Notes: generated from the letters alone by a model not told the origin. 64,000 nucleotides of DNA from Cellulomonas edaphi (GCF_030362815.1 NZ_JAUCGR010000004.1:302435-366434), one strand, 5' to 3'; numbered from the stretch's first letter, positions 10,745-19,343 are shown. Made by a program: numbers and translations.

Positions 10745-11958
10745 GCTCGTCGCGCGCGCCGTGGGTCACGCTCGGGTTGGTCGTGACGCTCGGCGCCGCC
10801 GCGCTCGCGGTGTGGGTCGCGCGGCCGTCGCAGCCGTCCGCGCCCGCTGCGTCGTCGTCCCCGACGCGCACGGCCGCGAGCCCGTCGTCCGCCTCGAGCC
10901 CGAGCCCGACGCCGACGCCGTCGTCCTCGGGTGCGTGGGACGGGTGGACGCTCGAGCAGCAGGTCGGCCAGGTGTTCATGGTCGGCGTGAGCGTGAGCGA
11001 CCCGCGTCAGATGAGCCGCGACGCCGTGATCGAGGACCACGTGGGCAACCTCTTCCTGCAGGGCCGGACGACCGAGGGGGCGGTACCGGTGCGCGCGCTC
11101 GTCGACTCGTTCACCGCGCTCGTCGGGCCCGCGAGCACGCGGTCGGTCCCGCTGCTCGTGGCCACCGACCAGGAAGGAGGCGAGGTCCAGGTGCTGCGCG
11201 GGCCCGGGTTCTCGACCATCCCCTCGGCGGTCGACCAGGCGCAGCTCAGCCCGGCGGACCTGCGCGCCAAGGCCGCCGGCTGGGGCCAGGAGCTCGCGGC
11301 GGTCGGGGTGAACCTCGACCTCGCTCCCGTCATGGACCTCGTGGACGGTGACCCCGCCGCGAACCCGCCCGTGGGTGCGCTCGACCGCTCCTACGGCTTC
11401 ACGTCGTCGTCGGTGACGTCGCACGCCGACGCGTTCAGCGCGGGCCTCTCGTCGGCCGGGGTGGGCGTCTCGCTCAAGCATTTCCCGGGGCTGGGACGTG
11501 TCACCCAGAACACCGACGACGCCGCGGGGGTCACCGACACGGTGACGACGCGCGACGACGCGTCCGTGGACGTGTTCGCGACCGGGATCGCCGCGAAGCC
11601 GCTGTCCGTCATGGTCTCGACCGCCATCTACAGCCGCATCGACCCCGACAACCCCGCGGCTTTCTCGTCGACCGTGGTGACCGGCATGCTGCGCGGCGAC
11701 CTGGGCTACGAGGGCCTCGTCGTGACCGACGACCTGTCGGGCGCAAAGCAGGTCGCCGCCTGGCCGCCGGGGGAGCGCGCGGTGCGGGCGCTCGACGCCG
11801 GTGTGGACCTGGTCCTGGTGTCGAAGGACCCGACGGTGGCGCACGAGATGGTGGCCGCGGTCGTCGACCGGGCGCGCACGGATCCCGCGTTCGCCGCGAA
11901 GGTGCGCACGGCGGCCGAGCGCGTGCTCAGGGCGAAGGGCGCGTGGCCGCGCGCGTGA
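10741..11958 (+). CDS. Secreted or membrane-anchored glycoside hydrolase family 3 protein, NagZ-like
   Basis: The 405-residue product begins with an N-terminal hydrophobic segment (about residues 8-27), then a Ser/Pro/Thr-rich linker (about 34-65) and one GH3 catalytic domain. [10 protein letters not shown] and KHFPGLG match NagZ-type beta-N-acetylhexosaminidases, and the candidate nucleophile Asp is in VVTDDLSG. The NagZ acid/base loop normally reads KHFPGHGDTxxDSH; here it is [18 protein letters not shown], so the catalytic His is not at its usual place. It probably acts outside the membrane on cell-wall sugars or a related glycan, with altered chemistry or substrate. The GTG start overlaps the cofE stop, so it is cotranscribed with F420 genes, an unexpected partner. 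Confidence 0.85.
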   Translation: MSSSRAPWVTLGLVVTLGAAALAVWVARPSQPSAPAASSSPTRTAASPSSASSPSPTPTPSSSGAWDGWTLEQQVGQVFMVGVSVSDPRQMSRDAVIEDHVGNLFLQGRTTEGAVPVRALVDSFTALVGPASTRSVPLLVATDQEGGEVQVLRGPGFSTIPSAVDQAQLSPADLRAKAAGWGQELAAVGVNLDLAPVMDLVDGDPAANPPVGALDRSYGFTSSSVTSHADAFSAGLSSAGVGVSLKHFPGLGRVTQNTDDAAGVTDTVTTRDDASVDVFATGIAAKPLSVMVSTAIYSRIDPDNPAAFSSTVVTGMLRGDLGYEGLVVTDDLSGAKQVAAWPPGERAVRALDAGVDLVLVSKDPTVAHEMVAAVVDRARTDPAFAAKVRTAAERVLRAKGAWPRA

Positions 11959-11962
11959 GCGG

Positions 11963-12355
11963 TCAGGCCCCGGGCTCGGGCGGGCCGGCCTGGGCCGCCA
12001 CCTGAGCGGACTGCCCCGTCGCTCCGGCCTGGCCGGCCGGGATCGGCTCGGCGATGACGGCCGTGCCGTAGGCGCACACCTCGGAGAACTGGCCGATCGC
12101 GCCGGTGTCGAACCGCATCGCGATGATGGCGTTCGCACCGCGGTTCTGCGCGTCCGTCACCATGCGGTGCATCACGTCCTGGCGGCTCTGGGTGACGATC
12201 TTGGTGTACTCGGGGATCTCGCCGCCGCCGATCGCGCGCAGGCCCGCGGTGAAGCCCGAGCCGATGTTGGTCGAGCGCACCGTGATGCCCATGACCTCGC
12301 CGAGGACGGCCTGGATGCGGTAGCCGGGCAGGTCGTTCGTCGTCACCACGATCAT
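11963..12355 (-). CDS. YbjQ/UPF0145 family heavy-metal-binding domain protein
   Basis: A small cytoplasmic protein of 130 residues from the ATG at 12355, with an alternative GTG two codons upstream. It matches the YbjQ family (PF01906): VVTTNDLPGYRI at the start, then GSGFTAGLRAIGGGEIPEYT, QDVMHRMVTDAQNRGANAIIAMRFDTG, and a final YGTAV strand. Family members form pentameric rings; the heavy-metal-binding name comes from structural similarity and no metal role is established. The C-terminus adds a short Ala/Gln/Pro-rich tail. It converges with the GH3 gene, 4 bases apart, and is followed upstream by the HhH-GPD gene in the same orientation. Confidence 0.85.
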   Translation of the reverse strand: MIVVTTNDLPGYRIQAVLGEVMGITVRSTNIGSGFTAGLRAIGGGEIPEYTKIVTQSRQDVMHRMVTDAQNRGANAIIAMRFDTGAIGQFSEVCAYGTAVIAEPIPAGQAGATGQSAQVAAQAGPPEPGA

Positions 12356-12404
12356 GGGCACGATGGTCCCAGCCCGTGCGGGGCAGGCGTGTCAGGCGCG
12401 CGGC

Positions 12405-12965
12405 TCAGGCTCGCGCGGCCGCCTTCTTCGCCTGCTTGAACTCGCGCACCTTGAGCAGCGACGCCTCGTCGACCACGTCGGCGACCGAGCGGTAGCCCTC
12501 GAGCGCGTAGTCGCCCGCCACCGCCTCCCAGCCCTCGGGGCGGACGCCCAGCTGCTTGGCGAGCAGCGCGACGAAGATCTGCGACTTCTGCTTGCCGAAG
12601 CCCGGCAACGCCGTGAGGCGCTTGAGCAGGTCCTTGCCCGAACTCGCCTCCGTCCACAGCCGGGTCGGGTCGCCGTCGTACTCGTCGCGGATGATCCGCG
12701 CGAGCTCCTGCAGCCGCGCCGCCATGGCCGCGGGGTAGCGGTGGATGGCCGGGGGCGTGCTGCACAGGGCCGTGAACTCGACGGGGTCCGCCTCGGCGAT
12801 CGCGGTCGGGTCGAGGCTGCCGAACCGGGTCAGCACCTTCCACGGCCCGCGGAACGCGTGCTCCATGCCGTACTGCTGGTCGAGGAGCATCCCGACGAGC
12901 GGGGCGAAGGGGTGCTCGTCGAGAACCTGGTCTGCCGCCGCGTCGTTGGCGATTCCGAAGCCCAT
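12405..12965 (-). CDS. HhH-GPD family DNA base-excision repair-like protein
   Basis: A 186-residue protein related to helix-hairpin-helix DNA glycosylases. The HhH segment is LTALPGFGKQKSQIF, and the N-terminal MLLDQQYGMEHAFRGP recalls the catalytic-site helices of the superfamily. It corresponds to the short actinobacterial HhH-GPD group (TIGR03252-like). No iron-sulfur Cys cluster is seen. The usual catalytic Asp after the hairpin is not obvious, so DNA binding is safer to state than glycosylase activity. A CAGCAT hexamer on the minus strand ends 6 bases before the ATG, consistent with a leaderless start. It is divergent from cofC, with 59 bases between. Confidence 0.8.
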   Translation of the reverse strand: MGFGIANDAAADQVLDEHPFAPLVGMLLDQQYGMEHAFRGPWKVLTRFGSLDPTAIAEADPVEFTALCSTPPAIHRYPAAMAARLQELARIIRDEYDGDPTRLWTEASSGKDLLKRLTALPGFGKQKSQIFVALLAKQLGVRPEGWEAVAGDYALEGYRSVADVVDEASLLKVREFKQAKKAAARA

Positions 12966-13024
12966 GCCTGCATGCTGCCACGCCGTCGTCCGCCGGAGGG
13001 TGGGCGCTGGGGAAGAATCGTCGC

Positions 13025-13672
13025 GTGACGTCGATCGAGCGTGCGGTGCCCTGGGTCGTCGTGGTGCCGGTGAAGGTGGCGACGGAGGGCAAGTCGAGGC
13101 TCGCCGGCGTGCTCGACGAGCGCGTGCGCGCGGCGCTCGTGCGGGCGATGGCGCTCGACACGGTCGATGCGGCGCTCGCGGCCTCGCACGTCCGGCGCGT
13201 GCTCGTCGTGACCGCCGACCCGGCCCTGAGCGGGTCGTCGTTCGGGGTGGTTCCCGAGCCTGCGCGCACCTCTCGGCCGCCGCTGGACGCCGCGGTGCTC
13301 GCCGGCGTCGCGGCGGCACGGGCCGCGGCACCCGGCGTCGCGGTCGCCGCCCTCCTCGGCGACCTTCCCGCGCTGCAGCCCGCCGACCTCGATGCCGCCC
13401 TGGCGCTTGCCGCGACGGTGCCACGCGGCTTCGTGGCGGACGCCGAGGGGACCGGGACCACGCTCCTGACCGCTCTCGGCGCCGTGGACCCCGTGCCCCA
13501 CTTCGGCACCGGGTCGGCTGCTGCGCACGCCGCCGCGGGGCACGTGCGGCTCGACGTCCCTCTTGCGTCGAGCGTGCGGCGGGACGTGGACCTGCCTGCG
13601 GACCTGGAGGCGTTGGAGGCCACGAGGGTCGGGCGGCGCACGGCGGCGCTGCTGGCACGGCTGCTGGGCTGA
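13025..13672 (+). CDS. cofC: 2-phospho-L-lactate (or phosphoenolpyruvate) guanylyltransferase CofC/FbiD
   Basis: CofC activates 2-phospho-L-lactate, or phosphoenolpyruvate in mycobacteria (FbiD), with GTP, making the donor that CofD transfers to Fo. The 215-residue length fits. Motifs of this nucleotidyltransferase fold are PVKVATEGKSRLAG at the N-terminus, LLGDLPALQPADL in the middle and PHFGTGSAAAHAAAG near the C-terminus. Start is GTG 13025 with AAGAAT ending 6 bases before it and no Shine-Dalgarno. It lies between the cofE operon and the operon containing cofD, so three steps of F420 tail synthesis sit within 9 kb. FbiC-type Fo synthase is not in the window. Confidence 0.9.
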   Translation: MTSIERAVPWVVVVPVKVATEGKSRLAGVLDERVRAALVRAMALDTVDAALAASHVRRVLVVTADPALSGSSFGVVPEPARTSRPPLDAAVLAGVAAARAAAPGVAVAALLGDLPALQPADLDAALALAATVPRGFVADAEGTGTTLLTALGAVDPVPHFGTGSAAAHAAAGHVRLDVPLASSVRRDVDLPADLEALEATRVGRRTAALLARLLG

Positions 13673-13726
13673 GGGCCGGTTCGCGTTCCGGTTCGACGCG
13701 GGTCGGTGGGTGGCCGCCCCTGTGAA

Positions 13727-13769
13727 TTGGCGCGGTCGCGTGTCAGCCCTAGGTCGTACACTTGTTCGA
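13727..13769 (+). promoter_or_regulatory. LexA (SOS) box overlapping the promoter of the HNH endonuclease gene
   Basis: TCGTACACTTGTTCGA at 13754-13769 differs from the actinobacterial SOS box TCGAAC-N4-GTTCGA at one position. It also lies inside a perfect 12-bp palindrome, TTGTTCGAACAA, at 13762-13773. A possible promoter, TTGGCG (13727) with a 17-bp gap to TAGGTC (13750-13755), would put transcription start within the box, so bound LexA would block it. The gene starts at 13792, 22 bases after the box. Confidence 0.7.
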
Positions 13770-13791
13770 ACAAGGCGACCCGGGGGGAACG

Positions 13792-15246
13792 ATGCGGCCA
13801 GGTGGGTATGTGGCATCTCGCCGCAGCGCTGCGCCCATTGCCGCGACCCCCGTGTCCTCCGGACCGCGCAGCGCGCTCCACGCAACGGACGACGTGGCCA
13901 CCGAGGCGGATGGCGTCCTCTCGCCAACGGACGGTGTCCCGACGTTTCCGGTCCAGGCGTCGATCGCGCAGGTCGTGAGCCTGCTCTCGTCGCTGGAGCT
14001 CGCGGACCTGTCGGCGGCGGAGCTGGTCGAGGTCGTGGCGGGCTGGCACCAGGTGTCCGCGATGGCCGCGGCGCACCAGGGCCGTGCGATCGCCGAGGTC
14101 ATGGCTCGCAAGACGCCCATGCGCGAGTTCGTGAGCGACGAGCTCGCCTGCGCCATGACGACGACGAAGCATGCCGTCGACGTCCTTGCCGGACGCGCGC
14201 TCGGGATGCAGGCACACCCGGTGCTCGCCGACGCGCTCCTGGCCGGGTCCATCGATGCACGCAAGGTGGACGTGATCCTGGAGGGCAGCCTGCCGCTCGG
14301 AGCGGGGCAGGCGCGAGCACGGCTGATCGCGGAGGCGACGGAGGCTGCGCGCGGACTCACCGCGCCGCAGCTGGTGCGCCACGTTCGCCGACAGGTCCTC
14401 CTCGTCGATCCGACCATGGCAGAGAAGCGTGCCGCGGCGGCGAGGGCGGACCGCGGCGTCGAGCTCCAGTGGGCCAACGACTCCATGGCGCGCCTCATCG
14501 CGTTCATCCCGGCCGCGGCGGCGATCAGCGCCTACACCGTGATCGACGCCCTCGCGGGTGCCACCGACGACGCCTGCGACACGCGCACGGTCGACCAGCG
14601 CCGCGCGGATGCCTTCACCGACATCTTCGGGGCGATCATCGACGACGAACGGACGCCCGGCGGTGTTCGGGTGCCTCGGCGGCACGGCTCGCGAGCGCTG
14701 ATCAACGTGACCGCTGCCGCGACCACGCTGATGGGGCTCGACGACCAGCCTGCCGAGCTCGCTGGTTACGGCCCCATCCCGGCGTCCGTGGCTCGCGAGC
14801 TCGCGCAGGACGCGACGTGGCGACGCATCCTGACGGACGCCGTGACGGGCGCCTTCGTCGCGGTGGGACGCACCACCTACCGACCCGGTGCCGACCTCAC
14901 CCGCACGGTGCTCGCGCGTGACGTCACCTGCACCTATCCCGGCTGCCGTCAGCCGGCGATGCGCACCGAGATCGACCACATCGTTCCCTACGACGCCGGT
15001 AGGCCTGGAGCCGGGCAGACGTGCGCGGACAACCTCCATGCCCTGTGCAAGAGGCACCACCAGGCGAAGACCGCCAAGGTCTGGAACGTCCGCCGCGACC
15101 CGGCAACCGGCAACACCGTGTGGACGAGCCCGTTGGGCATCACCTACGCGCGGTCACCCATCCAGGTGGTCGCGGCTCCCGAGCTCTACGCGCAAAGGCG
15201 CCACCGTCGGCCGCCCCCGCGCGACGACGGCGACCCGCCGTTCTAG
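13792..15246 (+). CDS. DUF222 / 13E12-repeat family HNH endonuclease
   Basis: The 484-residue protein has an N-terminal DUF222 region (about residues 50-330) and a C-terminal HNH nuclease domain (about 375-460). The HNH part shows CTYPGCRQPA, the catalytic EIDHIVPY pair, a Gly-rich turn and ALCKRHHQAKT, with Cys pairs for a structural zinc. Such proteins are abundant in actinobacteria, related to the M. tuberculosis REP13E12 elements, some of which are SOS-induced. The ATG at 13792 is preferred over an upstream TTG because GGGGGGAA lies just before it and the TTG sits within the LexA box. The biological role is unknown. It ends 116 bases before the convergent cofD. Confidence 0.87.
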   Translation: MRPGGYVASRRSAAPIAATPVSSGPRSALHATDDVATEADGVLSPTDGVPTFPVQASIAQVVSLLSSLELADLSAAELVEVVAGWHQVSAMAAAHQGRAIAEVMARKTPMREFVSDELACAMTTTKHAVDVLAGRALGMQAHPVLADALLAGSIDARKVDVILEGSLPLGAGQARARLIAEATEAARGLTAPQLVRHVRRQVLLVDPTMAEKRAAAARADRGVELQWANDSMARLIAFIPAAAAISAYTVIDALAGATDDACDTRTVDQRRADAFTDIFGAIIDDERTPGGVRVPRRHGSRALINVTAAATTLMGLDDQPAELAGYGPIPASVARELAQDATWRRILTDAVTGAFVAVGRTTYRPGADLTRTVLARDVTCTYPGCRQPAMRTEIDHIVPYDAGRPGAGQTCADNLHALCKRHHQAKTAKVWNVRRDPATGNTVWTSPLGITYARSPIQVVAAPELYAQRRHRRPPPRDDGDPPF

Positions 15247-15362
15247 CCGATCGCGCTACCTGCCGATAACTCGCGCCGTTGACCAGTCGTCCGACCCCTG
15301 TCGGTGACCCGCGGGGTTAGCCGCGCGCCCGAGCGGCAGGTGCCGGCCAAGCTTGCTCCTTC

Positions 15363-16331
15363 TCAGTTCCCCGCGCCCAGCCCGACCAGCGCAAGCGCGG
15401 AGGCGGCGATGCGTGCGGCGGCCGGCACGTCCACCATCAGCGTGTCCGTCGACGCCACGGTCCAGCCAGCCGCGCTGAGGGGTCCGACGGCATCGGCATC
15501 CGCGTCGTCGACGAGCCAGGCGTCCAGGATCCCTTCGGAGGATCGACGGCCGTAGAGGTCCGCCACGGCCAGAGCGCTCGCCTCGACCCCGATCGCCTCG
15601 AGGCACGCGTCGGCCATGCCCCGCACGGGTGCGCCGCCGACGATGGGGCTCACACCCACCACGGGTCCGCGGGCGGAGCGGAGGGCCTCGCGCACCCCCG
15701 GGATCGCCAGGATGGTGCCGATCGAGACCACCGGGTTGGACGGCGGCAGCACGACCGCGTCGGCGTCGCGCAGCGCCGCCACGACGCCGGGTGCGGCCGT
15801 GGCCCCCTCGAGCCCCACCTGCACGAAGCCGGTCGCGGGCAGCCCTGCACGGTGTCGCACCCACCACTCCTCGAAGTGGATGAGCCCGTCCGCCGTCTGC
15901 ACGTGCGTCTCGACCTCCTGGTCGGTGGCAGGCAGCAGCCGCACCCCCGGCTGCCACCGCTCGCACAGGCGTCGCGTGACCTCGGACAGCGGCAGGCCCG
16001 CGCGCAGCAGCTCGGTGCGCGCCAGGTGCGTGGCCAGGTCCAGGTCACCGAGCGTGAACCAGTCCCAGCCCAGCCCGTAGGCCGCCAGATCGTCGGACGT
16101 GCGCCGGGACTCGTCGCGCCGGCCCCAGCCCTGCTCCTCGTGCACGGCACCGCCGAGGGTGTACATGAGGGTGTCCAGGTCGGGGCACACACGCACGCCG
16201 TGCAGCCACATGTCGTCGCCGGTGTTGGCCACGACGGTGACCTGTGCGTCCGCGTCGCCGGCCAGGTGGGCGAGCAGCCCGCGCGTGAAGCGTGCGCCGC
16301 CGACCCCGCCCGAGAGCACGGTGATCTTCAT
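15363..16331 (-). CDS. cofD: 2-phospho-L-lactate transferase CofD/FbiA
   Basis: CofD transfers the phospholactyl (or enolpyruvyl phosphate) group from its GDP-activated donor to Fo, giving F420-0 or dehydro-F420-0. The 322-residue protein begins MKITVLSGGVGGARFTRG, and shows NTGDDMWLHGV, PPSNPVVSIGTILAIPG and SPIVGGAPVRGMAD, the four blocks that line the GDP and Fo pocket. The start at 16331 has AGGAGG at 16344-16339, 7 bases upstream. It is the fourth gene of a minus-strand set after the ABC importer, 58 bases from the ATPase gene and probably cotranscribed. That context ties the importer to the Fo-to-F420 step. Confidence 0.95.
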   Translation of the reverse strand: MKITVLSGGVGGARFTRGLLAHLAGDADAQVTVVANTGDDMWLHGVRVCPDLDTLMYTLGGAVHEEQGWGRRDESRRTSDDLAAYGLGWDWFTLGDLDLATHLARTELLRAGLPLSEVTRRLCERWQPGVRLLPATDQEVETHVQTADGLIHFEEWWVRHRAGLPATGFVQVGLEGATAAPGVVAALRDADAVVLPPSNPVVSIGTILAIPGVREALRSARGPVVGVSPIVGGAPVRGMADACLEAIGVEASALAVADLYGRRSSEGILDAWLVDDADADAVGPLSAAGWTVASTDTLMVDVPAAARIAASALALVGLGAGN

Positions 16332-16389
16332 CGAGGGTCCTCCTGGTAGTGGTGGTGGCGGCGCGGGGAGCAGGTGCAGTCGGTCACGG

Positions 16390-17211
16390 TCACGGTCGCG
16401 GGTGCGCCGGAGCGGAGTCGGCCGTGCGGTGGACGGCCGACGGTGCACCGCTGGTCGGCTCGTGGAACGCGATCACGGGCCGCCCGGTCCGCGGGTGGGT
16501 GAGCACGTCGGCCTCGACGCCATACACCTCGCGGATCAGCGCCGGGACGAGCACGTCGGCGGGATGCCCCGCGGCGACGAGCCGCCCGCCCGAGAGCACG
16601 AGCACGTGCTCGCAGAACGCCGCGGCGAGGTTGAGGTCGTGCAGAGCGGCGACGCTCGTGATCCGCAGGTCACGGACGAACGCCAGCAGCGACAGCTGTG
16701 CGCTCACGTCGAGATGGTTGGTGGGCTCGTCGAGCAGCAGCAGGCGCGGCTGCTGCGCGAGCGCCCGGGCGATGTGCACGCGCTGGCGCTCACCGCCCGA
16801 GAGGGTGGACCAGGCCCGGTCGGCCAGGGAGCCGGCATGGGCGGCGTCCAGCGCCCGGTCGACGGCGCCCTCGTCGTCGTCGGTGCCCCACAGCGAGCGG
16901 AAGGGGACGCGCCCCAGCGCGACCACCTCGCGCACCGTGAGCGGGACCGCGCTGGACGACTCCTGCTCGACGAGCGCGATCCGGCGCGCGCGGTCGCGCC
17001 GGGGCAGGGTGTGCACCGGGATGTCGTCGACGAGGACCGCGCCCGACTCCGGCGTGAGCAGGCCGGCGATCAGCCGCAGCAGGGTCGTCTTCCCGGCGCC
17101 ATTCGGCCCGAGCAGCCCCGTCAGATGACCGGCCGGAGGCGTCGCGTCGACGCCGTCCACCACCCAGCGGCCACCGAGGCGGGTGCCGGCGCCGTCGATG
17201 ATCAGGTCCAT
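16390..17211 (-). CDS. ABC importer ATPase, proposed F420-precursor transporter
   Basis: A 273-residue ATPase of the FecE/BtuD type. Walker A GPNGAGKTT, the signature LSGGERQRV, Walker B LLLLDEPTNHLD and the H-loop AALHDLN are intact, so it should be active. The ATG at 17211 lies inside the end of the permease gene (10-base overlap). It powers the permease and lipoprotein upstream in the same operon. An actinobacterial cassette of this type has been proposed to import an F420 precursor (TIGR03868, TIGR03869, TIGR03873); adjacency to cofD supports that here. Sequence alone cannot exclude iron-siderophore or cobalamin uptake. The C-terminal tail of about 20 residues is Ala/Pro/His-rich and not part of the fold. 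Confidence 0.9.
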   Translation of the reverse strand: MDLIIDGAGTRLGGRWVVDGVDATPPAGHLTGLLGPNGAGKTTLLRLIAGLLTPESGAVLVDDIPVHTLPRRDRARRIALVEQESSSAVPLTVREVVALGRVPFRSLWGTDDDEGAVDRALDAAHAGSLADRAWSTLSGGERQRVHIARALAQQPRLLLLDEPTNHLDVSAQLSLLAFVRDLRITSVAALHDLNLAAAFCEHVLVLSGGRLVAAGHPADVLVPALIREVYGVEADVLTHPRTGRPVIAFHEPTSGAPSAVHRTADSAPAHPRP

Positions 17212-18272
17212 GCCGCCCCCTCGCGCCGGCGCAGCAGCACCGCGAACACCGGGACGCCGACCAGGGCCGTCACGATCCCGACGGGCAGCTCGCGCGGGTC
17301 GAAGACGGTCCGCGCCACGGTGTCCGCCCACACCAGGAACACGGCGCCGGCCAGCGCCGCGACGGGCAGCAGGCGACGGTGCCCGGGACCGGTCAGCGAG
17401 GCGACCGCGTGCGGCAGCACCAGGCCGACGAAGCCGATCGCGCCGCTGACCGCGACCATGGCGCCCGTGAGCACGGCGACGAGGGTCATGAGCGACCAGC
17501 GCGTGCGGTTAACGTCGATGCCCAGCGCCGCCGCCGCCGTGTCGCCGAACGCGAAGGCGTCGAGCCGGACCGCCTGCGCGAGCACCACGGCGCCGACGAC
17601 CACCACCGCGACGCCGGCGATCGCGACCGACTGCCACGTCGCACCCGCCAGCGAGCCCAGCAGCCACGACAGGATCTCCCGGTAGGAGTCGCCCGTCGCG
17701 GTCCAGAAGATGACCAGCGACGTCCCGGCCGCGCACAGCTGCGACACGGCAAGCCCGGCGAGCACGGTCCGGCTCGGCGTCAGGGTCCCGCCCGCGCGCG
17801 CGAGGGAGAACGTGGCGACGAGGGCGAGCAGCGCGCCGGCGAACGCCGCGACGGGGAGCAGCAGGGAGACGCCGACGACGAGCACCGCGACCGCACCCAG
17901 CGACGCTCCCGACGAGAGCCCCAAAAGGTACGGGTCGGCGAGCGGGTTGCGCGTGAGCGACTGCATCACGGCTCCGGACAGCGCGAGCCCGGCCCCGACG
18001 GCCGCGGCGGTCAGCACGCGCGGCAGGCGCAGGTCCCACACGATGGCGTCGTGCAGCCGGGGGACCGGCGTGACGTCGAGCCCGAGGTGGCCCGCGATGC
18101 TGCGCGCCACCTCCTGGACGCCCAGCCCTGCCGGGCCGATGGTGACCGCCACCAGCACGGTCGCGACGAGCACGGCGACGCCCGCGACCACGAGCGGCGC
18201 GAGCGGCACGCGGCGTCGCGGTGCGGAGGGGCCCGCGAGGCGCAGGCTGCCGGCCGGAGCGGTACTGGTCAC
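17202..18272 (-). CDS. ABC importer permease, FecCD family, proposed F420-precursor transporter
   Basis: A 356-residue integral membrane protein of the FecCD/BtuC family with about ten hydrophobic segments beginning at residue 24. NPLADPYLLGLSSGASLGA, the cytoplasmic-facing signature of the family, is present, as is the C-terminal GFVGLVLPHAVASLTGPGHRRLLP loop that docks the ATPase. It starts at GTG 18272, which overlaps the stop of the binding-protein gene (GTGA), indicating coupled translation. As a homodimer with two ATPase subunits it would form a type II importer. Substrate is inferred from cofD in the same operon. Confidence 0.92.
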   Translation of the reverse strand: MTSTAPAGSLRLAGPSAPRRRVPLAPLVVAGVAVLVATVLVAVTIGPAGLGVQEVARSIAGHLGLDVTPVPRLHDAIVWDLRLPRVLTAAAVGAGLALSGAVMQSLTRNPLADPYLLGLSSGASLGAVAVLVVGVSLLLPVAAFAGALLALVATFSLARAGGTLTPSRTVLAGLAVSQLCAAGTSLVIFWTATGDSYREILSWLLGSLAGATWQSVAIAGVAVVVVGAVVLAQAVRLDAFAFGDTAAAALGIDVNRTRWSLMTLVAVLTGAMVAVSGAIGFVGLVLPHAVASLTGPGHRRLLPVAALAGAVFLVWADTVARTVFDPRELPVGIVTALVGVPVFAVLLRRREGAAWT

Positions 18273-19306
18273 CGGTCGAGCGCCGCCAGCTGCTCGTCGA
18301 GCGACACCACCGCGTCGGCGTTGCGCACCCCCGCCTCGGTGGCCGCGAAGGGGAGCGTCAGGTATCGCTTCTCCCGCACGGCCGTGAGCTCACGCGTCGC
18401 GGCGTTGGACTCCAGCAGCGCGATCTTGTCCGCCGCGGTGTTCCACGACGCGTCGACGAGCACGATCACGCTCGGGTCGGCGGCGACGATCTTCTCCCAG
18501 CCGGCGGAGGTCCACGTGTCGTGCACGTCCGCGAAGATGTTGGTGAGGCCGGCCGCGTCCATGATCATCTGCGGCGAGCCGATGCCCGCCCCGACGTAGG
18601 GCGCGTCCGTCCCCGACGAGTACCACAGGGCAGTCGTCGGCGCGGCGGGCGGGGTGGCCGACTCCAGCGTCGAGCGCATGTCGCCGACGACGGCGTCCGC
18701 GCGGTCCTGGACGCCGAACAGCGAACCCACCTCGTGCACCTCGGCGAACACGTCGTCGAACGTCAGCGGGTCGGGCATGTAGTCGGGCTCCTTGCACGCC
18801 GCCGGTGACACGTACGTGCCGATCCCCAGCTTCCCGAGGGCGGCGCGCTCACCCGCACCGTCCGCGGAGAAGTTCGACTCCCAGCCGCCGTAGACGAAGT
18901 CGGGGTCGAGCGCGAGCAGGGCCTCCTGACCGGGGACCTGCGGCGAGAGCACGGGCACGTCGGCCGCGGCGGCGGCCCACTGCTCGGGCACGGGGCCGTC
19001 CGCGAACGCGGTCCCGACCAGGCGGTCGGCCAGGCCGAGGGCCAGCATCATCTCGGTGGTGGACGACTTGATGGTCACCACGCGCTCGGGCGGTGACGTC
19101 ACGGTGACGTCCGTCCCGCAGTTGTCCAGGCTCACGGGCGCGAATGTCGCGGGTCCGTCCGACGACGGCGAGCCGCTGGTGGGCGCGCCCGGATCGGCCC
19201 CGTCGGCGGCGGACGAGCACGCGGCCAGGGCGAGGCCCAGCGCGACGAGGACGGCGCCGGAGCGCGCCCGTCGACGGGCGGAGGTGGACACAGGGGGACA
19301 GGGCAC
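18269..19306 (-). CDS. ABC importer substrate-binding lipoprotein, proposed F420-precursor binding
   Basis: A 345-residue extracytoplasmic binding protein of the BtuF/FecB fold. The signal peptide has an RRRARS basic region, a hydrophobic core and the lipobox LAAC (Cys30), so the mature protein is a lipoprotein, followed by a Ser/Gly/Asp-rich linker to about residue 55. TSPPERVVTIKSSTTEMMLALGL opens the first lobe, as in cluster A-II binding proteins. The start may be GTG 19306 or GTG 19291; both keep the signal peptide. It is the first gene of the operon with the permease, ATPase and cofD. The leader upstream is rich in stem-loops. Ligand assignment to Fo or F420-0 is an inference. Confidence 0.87.
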   Translation of the reverse strand: MPCPPVSTSARRRARSGAVLVALGLALAACSSAADGADPGAPTSGSPSSDGPATFAPVSLDNCGTDVTVTSPPERVVTIKSSTTEMMLALGLADRLVGTAFADGPVPEQWAAAAADVPVLSPQVPGQEALLALDPDFVYGGWESNFSADGAGERAALGKLGIGTYVSPAACKEPDYMPDPLTFDDVFAEVHEVGSLFGVQDRADAVVGDMRSTLESATPPAAPTTALWYSSGTDAPYVGAGIGSPQMIMDAAGLTNIFADVHDTWTSAGWEKIVAADPSVIVLVDASWNTAADKIALLESNAATRELTAVREKRYLTLPFAATEAGVRNADAVVSLDEQLAALDR

Positions 19307-19343
19307 GGTGCGGCTCCGGGGACTGGTGGCGCGGCGAGTACCG

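Noticed and set aside
13762..13792. TTG start of the HNH gene inside the LexA box
   Set aside because: No Shine-Dalgarno precedes it, whereas the ATG at 13792 has a strong purine-rich site; the TTG belongs to the operator.
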